64,000 nt of DNA from Bacteroidaceae bacterium (GTDB taxonomy: Bacteria; Bacteroidota; Bacteroidia; Bacteroidales; Bacteroidaceae). The position numbers and the translations under genes are program-made. The stretch spans positions 59,935 to 123,934 of the forward strand of contig JAILDV010000030.1 in NCBI GenBank assembly GCA_024688885.1. Direction: 5' to 3'. Of the stretch, positions 8,329-16,452 are shown piece after piece. The notes under the pieces were generated by a model. That model ran no database searches and was not told the origin of the DNA. It saw nothing but the letters and a program-made list of their open reading frames with translations. Each line of letters opens with the position of its first letter. The first letter of the stretch is position 1.

Positions 8329-11073
8329 ATGAGCGAATATAACGACGAGACTTTTGAAGAAGGCATGGAGGAAGAGGCTTTGGATGCTTCCCCTCCTGCT
8401 TCAGGTCAGCCACCAAAGAGTGACTATGACCCAACCGTGATGAAAGACAGCATCACGCACCATCTGAGCGGCATGTATCAGAATTGGTTCTTGGATTATG
8501 CCTCTTACGTGATTCTGGAACGTGCAGTGCCACACATCATGGATGGTTTGAAACCTGTGCAGCGACGTATTCTCCACTCGATGAAGCGGATGGATGATGG
8601 ACGTTTCAACAAGGTGGCAAACATCGTGGGACACACCATGCAGTTCCACCCTCATGGCGATGCCTCCATCAAGGATGCACTGGTGCAGATGGGACAGAAG
8701 AACCTGCTCATCGACTGCCAAGGTAACTGGGGAAACATCCTCACGGGTGACGATGCTGCTGCAGGTCGTTATATCGAAGCACGACTTTCAAAGTTTGCCC
8801 TTGATGTCTTGTTCAATCCCAAGACAACAGAGTGGAAACTCTCTTATGACGGACGTAACAAGGAACCTATCTCATTGCCTGTCAAGTTCCCCCTCCTCCT
8901 CGCTCAGGGAGGGGACGGCATTGCTGTGGGTTTGAGTTCCAAGATACTGCCTCACAACTTCAACGAACTGTGTGATGCTGCGGTGCATTACCTGCATGAC
9001 GAACCCTTCCAGCTCTATCCCGATTTCCAGACGGGTGGTTCCATTGACGTGTCGAAGTACAATGACGGTCAACGTGGTGGTTCTGTCAGGGTGCGTGCCA
9101 AAATTGAGAAGCGCGACAACAAAACCCTCGCCATCACGGAGATTCCATATGGAAAGACTACAGGTTCCCCTTCGAAACCAAGTCAATTCATTGATTCTAT
9201 CCTCAAAGCCATTGAGAAAGGTAAAATCAAGGCTCGCAAGGTGGAAGACCTGACAGCGGCAGGCGTGGAGATTATCATCCATTTGATGCCAGGTGCATCA
9301 AGTGACAAGACCATTGACGCCCTCTATGCCTTCACGGATTGCGAAATCAGCATCTCTCCCAACTGCTGTGTGATTGATGACCGCACACCGAAATTCCTGA
9401 CGGTGAGTGATGTGCTGCGCAAGAGCGTGGATTATACGAAGTACCTCATCAAAAGGGAACTGGAGATTCGCAGAGGAGAACTTTTGGAACAGCTGCATTT
9501 CTGTTCTTTGGAGAAAATCTTCATCGAGGAACGCATCTACAAGGCAAAGGAATTTGAAAATGCCAAGACGATGGACATTGCCATCGAGTATGTCGATTCC
9601 CGTTTGAAGCCTTTCTATGAGCAGTTTGTGCGCGAGGTGACGAGGGATGACATCCTGAGACTCATGGAAATCAAGATGGCACGCATCTTGAAGTTCAACA
9701 AGGACAAGGCTGACGAATTGATTGCCCGTCTGAAAGCAGAACTGGAACAGATTGAGCGTGACCTTGCCAATTTGGTGGAGGTGACTGCCGAGTGGTTCCG
9801 TTTCTTGCAGAAGAAATATGGGGCAGAGCATCCTCGCCTTACCGAAATACGCAACTTCGACACCATTCAGGCTGCTACAGTTGCAGAAGCAAACCAGAAG
9901 CTCTACATCAACCGTGCTGAGGGATTCATCGGCACAGGCTTGAAGAAGGACGAGTGGGTGTGCAACTGCTCCGACATCGACGACATCATCATCTTCTACA
10001 AGGATGGTACATACAAGGTCATCAAAGTGGCTGAGAAGGTGTTCATCGGAGAGACCGAACGCAGCAAGGCTGAGAAGCGTAAGGTGGAGGTGATTCATGT
10101 GGCAGTGTTCAAGAAGAACGATACACGCACCATCTACAATGCCACTTACAAAGATGGCAAGACAGGCATCACCTATATCAAGCGATTCAATGTGTCGAGT
10201 GTGACGCGTGACCGTGAATATGACATCACGATGGGCACACCGAAGTCGAAGGTGACGTGGTTCTCTGCCAACAGCAATGGTGAAGCAGAAATCATCAAAG
10301 TGACGCTGAAGCCACAGGAGAAGTTGAAGAAGCTGGTGTTTGAGAAAGACTTCAGCGAGATAGAAATCAAGGGAAGGGCTGCACGTGGCAATCAGCTGAC
10401 CAAGCACGAAATCTTCCGCATCCAACTGAAAGCCCACGGCGGCAGCACGTTGGGAGGTTTGAAGGTTTGGTGGGATCCTGACATCCAACGCATCAACTAC
10501 GATGAGCACGGTGAGTATCTCGGCGAGTTCATGAACAACGACCAGATATTGGTGATTCTGAACACGGGTGAATACTACCTGACCAATTTCGATGCCAACA
10601 ACCACTATGAGCAGAATGTACTGCGCATTGAAAAGTTCAAGGCAAAGAAGGTGTGGACGGCAGTGTTGTGGGATGCAGAGAATCAAAACCAACCCTACAT
10701 CAAGCGCTTCATGTTCGAGGACTCCAAGAAGAAGCAGAGCTTCCTTGGAGAGAACCCCGAAAGCACACTGATTCTCTTGACAGACACCCCATACCCGTTG
10801 CTCGAATTGACATTCAAGGAACCCGACACCTTCCGTGGTCCCCAGCAGGTAGATGCAGAAGAGTACATCGGTGTGAAGGGCTTCAAAGCAAAGGGCAAGC
10901 GCCTCACTACCTACGCATTGGACAAGGTGAAGGAACTGGAACCTGTTCGTGTGCCCGAACCCGAAGTGGAGGAAGAACCTCAAGAGGAAATCGAGGAGGT
11001 GATTGACCCCGATGATGGCAAGAGTGACAACGACATCCGCGATGAGATAACAGGACAACTGAAATTGTTTTAA
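8329..11073 (+). CDS. parC: DNA topoisomerase IV subunit A (GyrA/ParC family)
   Basis: A subunit of a type IIA topoisomerase, cutting and rejoining DNA for chromosome decatenation together with a ParE partner, which is not in this window. 914 aa, with an acidic N-terminal extension of about 35 residues. The winged-helix/tower core has Q-R-R-I-L-H-S-M, H-P-H-G-D-A-S-I-K-D (about 107-116) and the catalytic tyrosine Y148 in A-A-G-R-Y-I-E-A-R. The position equivalent to the quinolone-determining Ser83 of E. coli GyrA is Ala112, while Asp87 is kept as D116. A coiled region and a divergent C-terminal beta-pinwheel follow (GRAARG may be a relic GyrA box), with an acidic tail. ParC is preferred to GyrA because the canonical GyrA box is missing. 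Confidence 0.85.
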   Translation: MSEYNDETFEEGMEEEALDASPPASGQPPKSDYDPTVMKDSITHHLSGMYQNWFLDYASYVILERAVPHIMDGLKPVQRRILHSMKRMDDGRFNKVANIVGHTMQFHPHGDASIKDALVQMGQKNLLIDCQGNWGNILTGDDAAAGRYIEARLSKFALDVLFNPKTTEWKLSYDGRNKEPISLPVKFPLLLAQGGDGIAVGLSSKILPHNFNELCDAAVHYLHDEPFQLYPDFQTGGSIDVSKYNDGQRGGSVRVRAKIEKRDNKTLAITEIPYGKTTGSPSKPSQFIDSILKAIEKGKIKARKVEDLTAAGVEIIIHLMPGASSDKTIDALYAFTDCEISISPNCCVIDDRTPKFLTVSDVLRKSVDYTKYLIKRELEIRRGELLEQLHFCSLEKIFIEERIYKAKEFENAKTMDIAIEYVDSRLKPFYEQFVREVTRDDILRLMEIKMARILKFNKDKADELIARLKAELEQIERDLANLVEVTAEWFRFLQKKYGAEHPRLTEIRNFDTIQAATVAEANQKLYINRAEGFIGTGLKKDEWVCNCSDIDDIIIFYKDGTYKVIKVAEKVFIGETERSKAEKRKVEVIHVAVFKKNDTRTIYNATYKDGKTGITYIKRFNVSSVTRDREYDITMGTPKSKVTWFSANSNGEAEIIKVTLKPQEKLKKLVFEKDFSEIEIKGRAARGNQLTKHEIFRIQLKAHGGSTLGGLKVWWDPDIQRINYDEHGEYLGEFMNNDQILVILNTGEYYLTNFDANNHYEQNVLRIEKFKAKKVWTAVLWDAENQNQPYIKRFMFEDSKKKQSFLGENPESTLILLTDTPYPLLELTFKEPDTFRGPQQVDAEEYIGVKGFKAKGKRLTTYALDKVKELEPVRVPEPEVEEEPQEEIEEVIDPDDGKSDNDIRDEITGQLKLF

Positions 11074-11076
11074 TAA

Positions 11077-11124
11077 GACCCTCTCCCCAACCCTCCCCCG
11101 TAAAAGGGGAGGGAGACCATGCGG
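11077..11124. repeat. G/C-rich palindromic element with CCATGCGG core
   Basis: GACCCTCTCCCC and CCCTCCCCC pair with GGGGAGGGAGACC around a GTAAAA loop, followed directly by CCATGCGG at 11117-11124. The hairpin part is nearly the same as 22732-22772. It may end the parC transcript. Confidence 0.8.
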
Positions 11125-11137
11125 GTTGTTGGTGATT

Positions 11138-12091
11138 ATGAAGTATAGATATGATGTCATCATGCACAAAGGTTTGGCAATGGCAGTGGTGCTATTGCTG
11201 AGTCTTTGTTGTCCCTCTCTATCCTTCGGACATCTTCCCCATCATGGGGAACACCATTCGGACTGTTTGTCACAGGATAAGGATAAGGATAACGATAACC
11301 CTAACTCATCCCTCCCCCTTGGGGGAGTTGGAGGGGGCTCCAAAGAAGTGCTCCATTCGTCGATGATAGGTGTGGGTTTTTCCAATATCCTCGACACCTA
11401 TCTGTCTTCCTACAACTATAAGGGCACAGACATTCGTGTTCAAAGGGAAACGATGCGCATGACCAATTTGCGGAAAGGGCATGTGGCAAACCAGTCGTTG
11501 ATTGACTTCCATGTGGACATCAACAAGAATCGCACCCGAAACATCAAGGAATATGCTGGAGGCATCCGCTATGCACAAGGGTGGTACTACAACTTCATGG
11601 GGGGCAATGTGGTCAATCCCGTTGAGCGTTCACACACCCGTTTCAACTTTGCTGTGGGCTTGTCGGCATCAGGTTATTTGGGCGTGGTGTATATCAATCG
11701 TTCTGGCAACAACCCTGCTCAGGCAAAAGCAGACCTGATACTCAATGTAGGAGGCTTAGCCACCTACGACATGGTGATTGCCCATCATCATTATCTGTGG
11801 CGCTATCAAGTGACATTTCCCTTGATGGGCATTGCCTTCTCTCCCGATTATGGGCAGAGTTATTATGAGGCATTCGTGACAGAGCATTATAGCCGCAATG
11901 TGGTGTTTGCCTATCCGGGGAACATGCCCTCCATGCACCACAAACTGACGCTCGACATACCCATCAAGCGTTACACGTTGCGGGTGGGTTATGTGGCACA
12001 AATCGACCAATCCCTGTTCAACCATCTGAAATATCACAGCTACTCCCACGATTTCATGATTGGCTTCAACAAATACCTCTATCGCCGATGA
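11138..12091 (+). CDS. Exported envelope protein of unknown function carrying an in-frame repeat insertion
   Basis: About 317 aa from the ATG at 11138 (a TTG at 11126 and an ATG at 11162 also fit). A hydrophobic signal segment (L-A-M-A-V-V-L-L-L-S-L-C-C) precedes the mature part, whose alternating aromatic/polar strands suggest an outer-membrane or beta-rich periplasmic protein. It recalls the Bacteroidetes DUF3316 group, but that is recollection only. Just after the signal peptide lies a low-complexity linker: D-K-D-K-D-N-D-N from GGATAA hexamers, then S-L-P-L-G-G-V-G-G-G-S encoded by a 31-bp palindromic element identical to one inside the gene at 24090. The stop overlaps the start of the S41 peptidase gene (ATGA), so the two are translationally coupled. 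Confidence 0.7.
   Translation: MKYRYDVIMHKGLAMAVVLLLSLCCPSLSFGHLPHHGEHHSDCLSQDKDKDNDNPNSSLPLGGVGGGSKEVLHSSMIGVGFSNILDTYLSSYNYKGTDIRVQRETMRMTNLRKGHVANQSLIDFHVDINKNRTRNIKEYAGGIRYAQGWYYNFMGGNVVNPVERSHTRFNFAVGLSASGYLGVVYINRSGNNPAQAKADLILNVGGLATYDMVIAHHHYLWRYQVTFPLMGIAFSPDYGQSYYEAFVTEHYSRNVVFAYPGNMPSMHHKLTLDIPIKRYTLRVGYVAQIDQSLFNHLKYHSYSHDFMIGFNKYLYRR
11310..11340. repeat. 31-bp G/C-rich palindromic element inside a coding region, copy 1
   Basis: The stretch, with core CTCCCCCTTGGGGGAG, is identical over 31 bp to 26035-26065 and is read in the same frame (LPLGGVGGGS). It is preceded by GGATAA and CCCTAA hexamers (11275-11304), as is the other copy. Confidence 0.95.
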
Positions 12092-13116
12092 AAAAAGCAC
12101 TATTACTTTTAGCTTTCAGTTTTTCACTGTTAACTTTCACCTCCTGTGTGAAGGAAGACTTCTACGACAACACAAAGCAGGGCAACTATGAGGCATTGTG
12201 GCGCATCATGGATGAGCACTATTGCTTCTTCGACTACAAGAAACAGGAGCTGGGCGTGGATTGGGATGAGATTCATGCACGCTATGCCTATAAAATCAAC
12301 GAGAACATGACCAACGCCCAGCTGTTTGAAGTGCTGTGCAACATGTTGGCAGAACTCCAAGACGGGCATGTGAACCTCAGTGCCCCCTTCGACTTTGGTC
12401 GCAACTGGAGCTTTTATGAAGACTATCCTGAGAACTACAACGACAGCATAGCCAAACTCTATCTTGGTCACAACTATCAGATAGCTTCCGGATTGAAATA
12501 CATCATCCTCGATGACAATATCGGATATGTGCGTTGTGAGAGTTTTGAAAGTGGTATCGGTGATGGCAACGTCAGTGTCATGCTGCAAAACATGGCATCC
12601 TGTAAGGGCTTGATTATTGATGTGCGTGGCAATGGCGGTGGGCAACTTGACAAGGCACGCACCTTGGCATCCCACTTTACCAATGAACGTCTGTTGGTGG
12701 GTTATGTGTCGCACAAGACGGATAAGGGACGTAGCGATTTCTCCTCGCCCAAAGCAGAATATCTTGACCCTGCTTCTGACGGCATCCGTTGGCAGAAACC
12801 TGTAGTGGTGCTCACCAACCGTGCGGTGTATTCTGCTGCCAATGATTTCATCAAATGCATCAAACTCTGTCCCAATGTCACCATCATGGGTGACCGTACA
12901 GGAGGTGGTTCAGGCATGCCATTCAACAGGGAATTGCCCAATGGGTGGACAGTGCGTTACAGCGCTGTGGTATATTTTGACAAGGACATGCACCATACGG
13001 AATTCGGCATTGAGCCAGATGTTTCACTTTCCTTCTCAGGTGCAGACCTCGCTCAGAAAAAAGACACTTACATCGAACAAGCAAGAACCTTTTTGGGCAA
13101 TAAAAGTCATCTTTAA
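12088..13116 (+). CDS. S41 family peptidase, lipoprotein
   Basis: Serine protease of the C-terminal-processing/tricorn-core group, 342 aa, anchored as a lipoprotein: the lipobox L-T-F-T-S-C puts the acylated cysteine at C20. An N-terminal helical domain (residues 30-130) precedes the S41 core, with D-V-R-G-N-G-G-G at 178-185 and the nucleophile S249 in R-A-V-Y-S-A-A-N-D-F. The D-R-T-G-G-G-S-G loop is also present. No clear PDZ domain is seen. It overlaps the preceding gene by 4 bp, suggesting that the peptidase and the upstream envelope protein work together; substrate unknown. Related lipoproteins are common in Bacteroidales. Confidence 0.88.
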   Translation: MKKALLLLAFSFSLLTFTSCVKEDFYDNTKQGNYEALWRIMDEHYCFFDYKKQELGVDWDEIHARYAYKINENMTNAQLFEVLCNMLAELQDGHVNLSAPFDFGRNWSFYEDYPENYNDSIAKLYLGHNYQIASGLKYIILDDNIGYVRCESFESGIGDGNVSVMLQNMASCKGLIIDVRGNGGGQLDKARTLASHFTNERLLVGYVSHKTDKGRSDFSSPKAEYLDPASDGIRWQKPVVVLTNRAVYSAANDFIKCIKLCPNVTIMGDRTGGGSGMPFNRELPNGWTVRYSAVVYFDKDMHHTEFGIEPDVSLSFSGADLAQKKDTYIEQARTFLGNKSHL

Positions 13117-13137
13117 GGCAAAAATATGATGGAAAAG

Positions 13138-13190
13138 TGACAATTCCTCATTCCTCATTCCTCATTCCTCATTAAAAATTCGTACCTTTG
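13138..13190 (+). promoter_or_regulatory. tRNA-Leu promoter with upstream TTCCTCA heptads
   Basis: TACCTTTG at 13183-13190 is the -7 box. Four TTCCTCA heptads (13144-13172) occupy the -33 region and no TTTG is present there. The whole stretch from GACAATTCCTCA to the -7 box is nearly identical to the fabI promoter read leftward at 27489-27541. Confidence 0.75.
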
Positions 13191-13209
13191 CACTCAGTTA
13201 TTCGTCTAT

Positions 13210-13290
13210 GCGCTTGTGGCGGAATTGGTAGACGCGCCAGACTTAGGATCTGGTATCTCCGATGTGCAGGTTCGAGTCCTGTCAGGCGCA
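13210..13290 (+). tRNA. tRNA-Leu (anticodon TAG)
   Basis: Class II tRNA. The acceptor stem GCGCTTG pairs with CAGGCGC; the D-arm holds GGAATTGGTAGACGC; the anticodon loop CTTAGGA reads TAG; a long variable arm and the T-arm GGTTCGAGTCC follow. The 3' CCA is not encoded. A terminator follows directly. Confidence 0.95.
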
Positions 13291-13295
13291 CAAAG

Positions 13296-13328
13296 AAAAG
13301 GGTATGTCTGTGTGACACACCCTTTTTG
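13296..13328 (+). terminator. Rho-independent terminator after tRNA-Leu
   Basis: AAAAGGGTATGTC pairs with GACACACCCTTTT (one mismatch), followed by T residues. Confidence 0.8.
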
Positions 13329-13361
13329 TTTGGTATCTCCTATATGATAGGTATAGAGGTT

Positions 13362-15560
13362 CTATTTCTCTTTGTTGACGCTGCGTGCAGCAATACGTCC
13401 AGACACCATCACTTCAGTCAGAGAATTACCTCCAAGTCTGTTGCCGCCATGAATACCGCCAGTCACCTCACCTGCCGCGAAGAGTCCTGGAATTGGCTGT
13501 CCAGAAGTATCCAAAACTCTACGCCATGCATCAATCTTCAATCCTCCCATAGTATGGTGGGCAGCAGGAGCCATCACTCGAATGGTCAGCAAGGCACTAT
13601 CCAATGAGTAGGTGGATTTGTCGTAGGTGCCATCTTCATTCTTTTTTGCCCGTCCAATAGTGGATGTGGCAAATTTCTTGCCCACGCCATCAGGTTCTTT
13701 TCCATTCATGATTGCTTCATCGTAAGAACGAATGGTCTTGACAATAGCATCAGACACTGCATGCATCTTCAGTGATTTCAGCAACTCTGGCAATTGCTCC
13801 ACCGTACGTGCATATTGCTTTCCTGGAATGTCCACTCCTCTGATGTCATTAGGTTCTGTGGTGGTTTCTCCTCCAATGTAGAGGAATGCACCAGCTTTGC
13901 CGTTGACCGTAGCACCTGTCTTGAAGGCACGAATCGCCAGCACGTCACGTTCTTGTGATTCGTCCACAAACCGCTTTCCTGTTTCCGGATTGACAAATAT
14001 AGCGTCCGAAATACTTCCGAAAGCAATGGTTCCGTAGTCTGCGTATGCTTGTGGCATCAATTGTGTCCACCCCATTCCCGTCACGGCAGCACCGACATCT
14101 TGTGCCATCTCTATGCCGTCACCTCGCATGGATGAACGGTTTGTGCTACCCATTTGAGGAGTGATGTATTCGGATTTCCAATAGAGGTTGGTGTTGATAA
14201 TCTTGCTGATGTTGGCAGCATAACCGCCAGAAGCTATAATCACGCCTTTCTTGGCATGCGCCAAGACTTTCGTTCCGTCTTGCCTTTCCGCTTTCACCCC
14301 TGTTACACGGTCACCCTTCATCATGAGTTCGTATGCCGTTGTTGAGGTCAGCACCTTATTCTTTGGATTTGCCTTGATGAAGGCATGATAAGGAGCCATG
14401 ACATAAGCACCCCAATTCCCTTTGTAATGTTCTGGCTTCCCGTCACCATCCGTATCAATATTGGCACCAGTCATTTTGTTGCCTCTAAACCACATCTCAC
14501 CTGTAATCATGACTTGCTTCTCCAAAAACTCCACTCCCATCGAGAGCAACCATGGTTTCAGTGCTGCTCCTTCTTCCACTACCTGCTTCACCAATTCTAC
14601 GTCACCATAACACCATTTGTTGCCTGCAACACTTTGGCGAAGACCTCCATAATAAGTTTGGAAGATATGCAGATTGTTAGTGGAAAACAATGTCAGTTGT
14701 GTTTCTGGCACACCACTGTTCAACTTAGGTTTTGCCCATACAAGGTATGCACTGATTTCCCTTTTCAGTTCCTGAAGAATGGGAAGGTATTCTCTGTGTA
14801 CGCCATGCCTTGCCTGTTCCTCTATTCTGCCCGGAGTGAAATCGTGGGTGGTGTAATACAAACTGTCAAAGTCTTCCTCCGACCATTTCATGATGGCTTC
14901 CAATTCCTCAATACATCCCATTCCCATCTTCACCTTCTCATACATCTGCCCATCATATCCCCTACCCATCTTGGCATCGGGCTGTGAAGGTTCCCATACC
15001 AGATATGGAATGACACTCTGGAAGGTGCCACCCGACACCAGTGTGTTGCCACCCATCTCGCCATTCTTCTCAATCACCAGCACCGTGTTACCATAGGCAG
15101 CAGCTTCTGCAGCAGCTGCTAAACCAGCACCTCCTGCACCCACAATCACTACATCCCACGTGTCGTCAATATCTTCCTTCTCACCCTTCAAGGTATTCTT
15201 TCTGAACTGTTCAATGTTGGACACGTTAGCATCCTCAGCAGCCTGTGCCACGGCATTCAACAATGCATGGCTGGTGATGGTGGCACCCGAAATAGCATCC
15301 ATGCCAATGCCATTTGCTGATATAATTTGAGGAATCAGTTGCTCAAATGCAACGTCACCGATATGTGGAGTTTCATTTTGCGATAAAACCTCAATGTTTG
15401 TGATACATGAATCACTGAATGTTGTCTTGATGCTGATGGGACCATTATGCCCGTTATAGGTAGTTTCGTAACTGCCAGCCACGAAAGTCAGAGGTTTGTC
15501 TTGTGTACAACCGCACAAAACAAGCGCTGCCATCATAGTATATATGAACTTCTTCATCAT
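13362..15560 (-). CDS. Lipoprotein flavin-dependent reductase (FMN-binding plus FAD-binding domains)
   Basis: 732-aa member of the flavocytochrome c / fumarate reductase-like group. The lipobox L-C-G-C gives acylated C18, so it is membrane-anchored outside the cytoplasm. Residues about 25-110 form an FMN-binding domain with S91-G-A-T-I-T96-S, the site where ApbE-type transferases attach FMN to a threonine. From about 136 an FAD_binding_2 domain follows (V-V-I-V-G-A-G-G-A-G-L-A, then E-K-N-G-E-M-G-G-N-T), ending in G-G-I-H-G-G-N-R-L-G-G-N-S-L-T-E. No heme motifs are seen. Such enzymes reduce fumarate, urocanate, acrylate-type or similar enoate acceptors; the substrate here is not assignable. 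Either Met of the initial pair could start; 15557 is equally likely. Confidence 0.85.
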   Translation of the reverse strand: MMKKFIYTMMAALVLCGCTQDKPLTFVAGSYETTYNGHNGPISIKTTFSDSCITNIEVLSQNETPHIGDVAFEQLIPQIISANGIGMDAISGATITSHALLNAVAQAAEDANVSNIEQFRKNTLKGEKEDIDDTWDVVIVGAGGAGLAAAAEAAAYGNTVLVIEKNGEMGGNTLVSGGTFQSVIPYLVWEPSQPDAKMGRGYDGQMYEKVKMGMGCIEELEAIMKWSEEDFDSLYYTTHDFTPGRIEEQARHGVHREYLPILQELKREISAYLVWAKPKLNSGVPETQLTLFSTNNLHIFQTYYGGLRQSVAGNKWCYGDVELVKQVVEEGAALKPWLLSMGVEFLEKQVMITGEMWFRGNKMTGANIDTDGDGKPEHYKGNWGAYVMAPYHAFIKANPKNKVLTSTTAYELMMKGDRVTGVKAERQDGTKVLAHAKKGVIIASGGYAANISKIINTNLYWKSEYITPQMGSTNRSSMRGDGIEMAQDVGAAVTGMGWTQLMPQAYADYGTIAFGSISDAIFVNPETGKRFVDESQERDVLAIRAFKTGATVNGKAGAFLYIGGETTTEPNDIRGVDIPGKQYARTVEQLPELLKSLKMHAVSDAIVKTIRSYDEAIMNGKEPDGVGKKFATSTIGRAKKNEDGTYDKSTYSLDSALLTIRVMAPAAHHTMGGLKIDAWRRVLDTSGQPIPGLFAAGEVTGGIHGGNRLGGNSLTEVMVSGRIAARSVNKEK

Positions 15561-15654
15561 AACAAGGATTAGAAAGGTGTTGTAAAATGCGCCCCAAAGT
15601 TAAGTATTCCTTTTTGAATAATCCTAATTTTTATAGAAAAAATGTACAAAAAGG

Positions 15655-16425
15655 CTAATTCTCCTCATCTTCGTCATCTTCATCCCCCTTCATATCACGC
15701 TTTCTCCTCACACTCACCTTCACTTCCCGCTGCTTCCGGACTTCCTTGGCACGTTCCTTTTCTTCCTTGGTTTCTCGTTGTGCAGGTACCTTTTCGGCTT
15801 TCACTTTTGGCGCTTTTTCCACCTTCGCTTTAGGTTCCTTAGGCTCCTTAGGAGTTTTCTCTGCGGTCACTTTGGGTGCTTTCTCCACCTTTGGTTTTGC
15901 TTCTTTCACCACCTCGACCTTGGTTTCCTTCTCTACTTTCGCCTTAGGTTCCTTAGACACTTTTGTTTCTTTCACTGCAGGTGTTTTAGGCTCTTTCACC
16001 GCAGGTGCTTTAGCCGCTTTCGTTTCTTTCACCACAGCACCCTTCGTTTCCTTCTCCACCTTTACTTTAGTCTCTTTTTGTACAGTGGTTTTAGGTGCCT
16101 TCTCTACAGTAGCTTTCGATTCTCTTCCCATCTGCACTTTGACGGTCTTTGGTGTATATTCCTTGCCTTTCATCTTCGCCTTTCTTGCAGCCAGCTTATC
16201 TTTCTGAGCCTGTCTTCTGACACGTTCCAGTTCACGTGTCAATCGTGTCACTTCACGTTCATCCGTCTTTAGCTGAGTTCTGCTGAGACGCACTTGGTCT
16301 TTAGCAGATTTGAGACGAAGTTTCAGTTCCTGCTGAATGGAATCATTAGCAGTCATCACTCGAGTCTGAGCGCTCACTCCAAGGGTGAGTGTGAGACAGA
16401 GGAAAAGCATCGTGAGGTGTTTCAT
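15655..16425 (-). CDS. Exported lysine/glutamate/valine-rich repetitive protein
   Basis: 256 aa of unknown function. A signal peptide (MKHLTMLFLCLTLTLGVSA, cleavage near residue 19) is followed by a charged helical, probably coiled-coil part (about 25-85), a long low-complexity tract of degenerate [KE]-[EP]-x-K-[VA] repeats (KVEKETK, KVEKAPK, KEPKAKVEK; about 90-230) and an acidic tail (KGDEDDEDEEN). Repeat units are 6-10 residues and vary, so the tract is likely length-variable between strains. It lies 27 bp after murF in the same direction and may share its transcript. A periplasmic or wall-associated structural role is a guess from composition and context only. Confidence 0.7.
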   Translation of the reverse strand: MKHLTMLFLCLTLTLGVSAQTRVMTANDSIQQELKLRLKSAKDQVRLSRTQLKTDEREVTRLTRELERVRRQAQKDKLAARKAKMKGKEYTPKTVKVQMGRESKATVEKAPKTTVQKETKVKVEKETKGAVVKETKAAKAPAVKEPKTPAVKETKVSKEPKAKVEKETKVEVVKEAKPKVEKAPKVTAEKTPKEPKEPKAKVEKAPKVKAEKVPAQRETKEEKERAKEVRKQREVKVSVRRKRDMKGDEDDEDEEN

Positions 16426-16452
16426 GTGTATGCTATGTTTGAGAATAAGTGC

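Noticed and set aside
9298..11169. A 623-codon open frame antisense to the topoisomerase gene
   Set aside because: It mirrors a confidently identified conserved gene, has a His/Leu/Val-rich composition typical of antisense frames and shows no family features.
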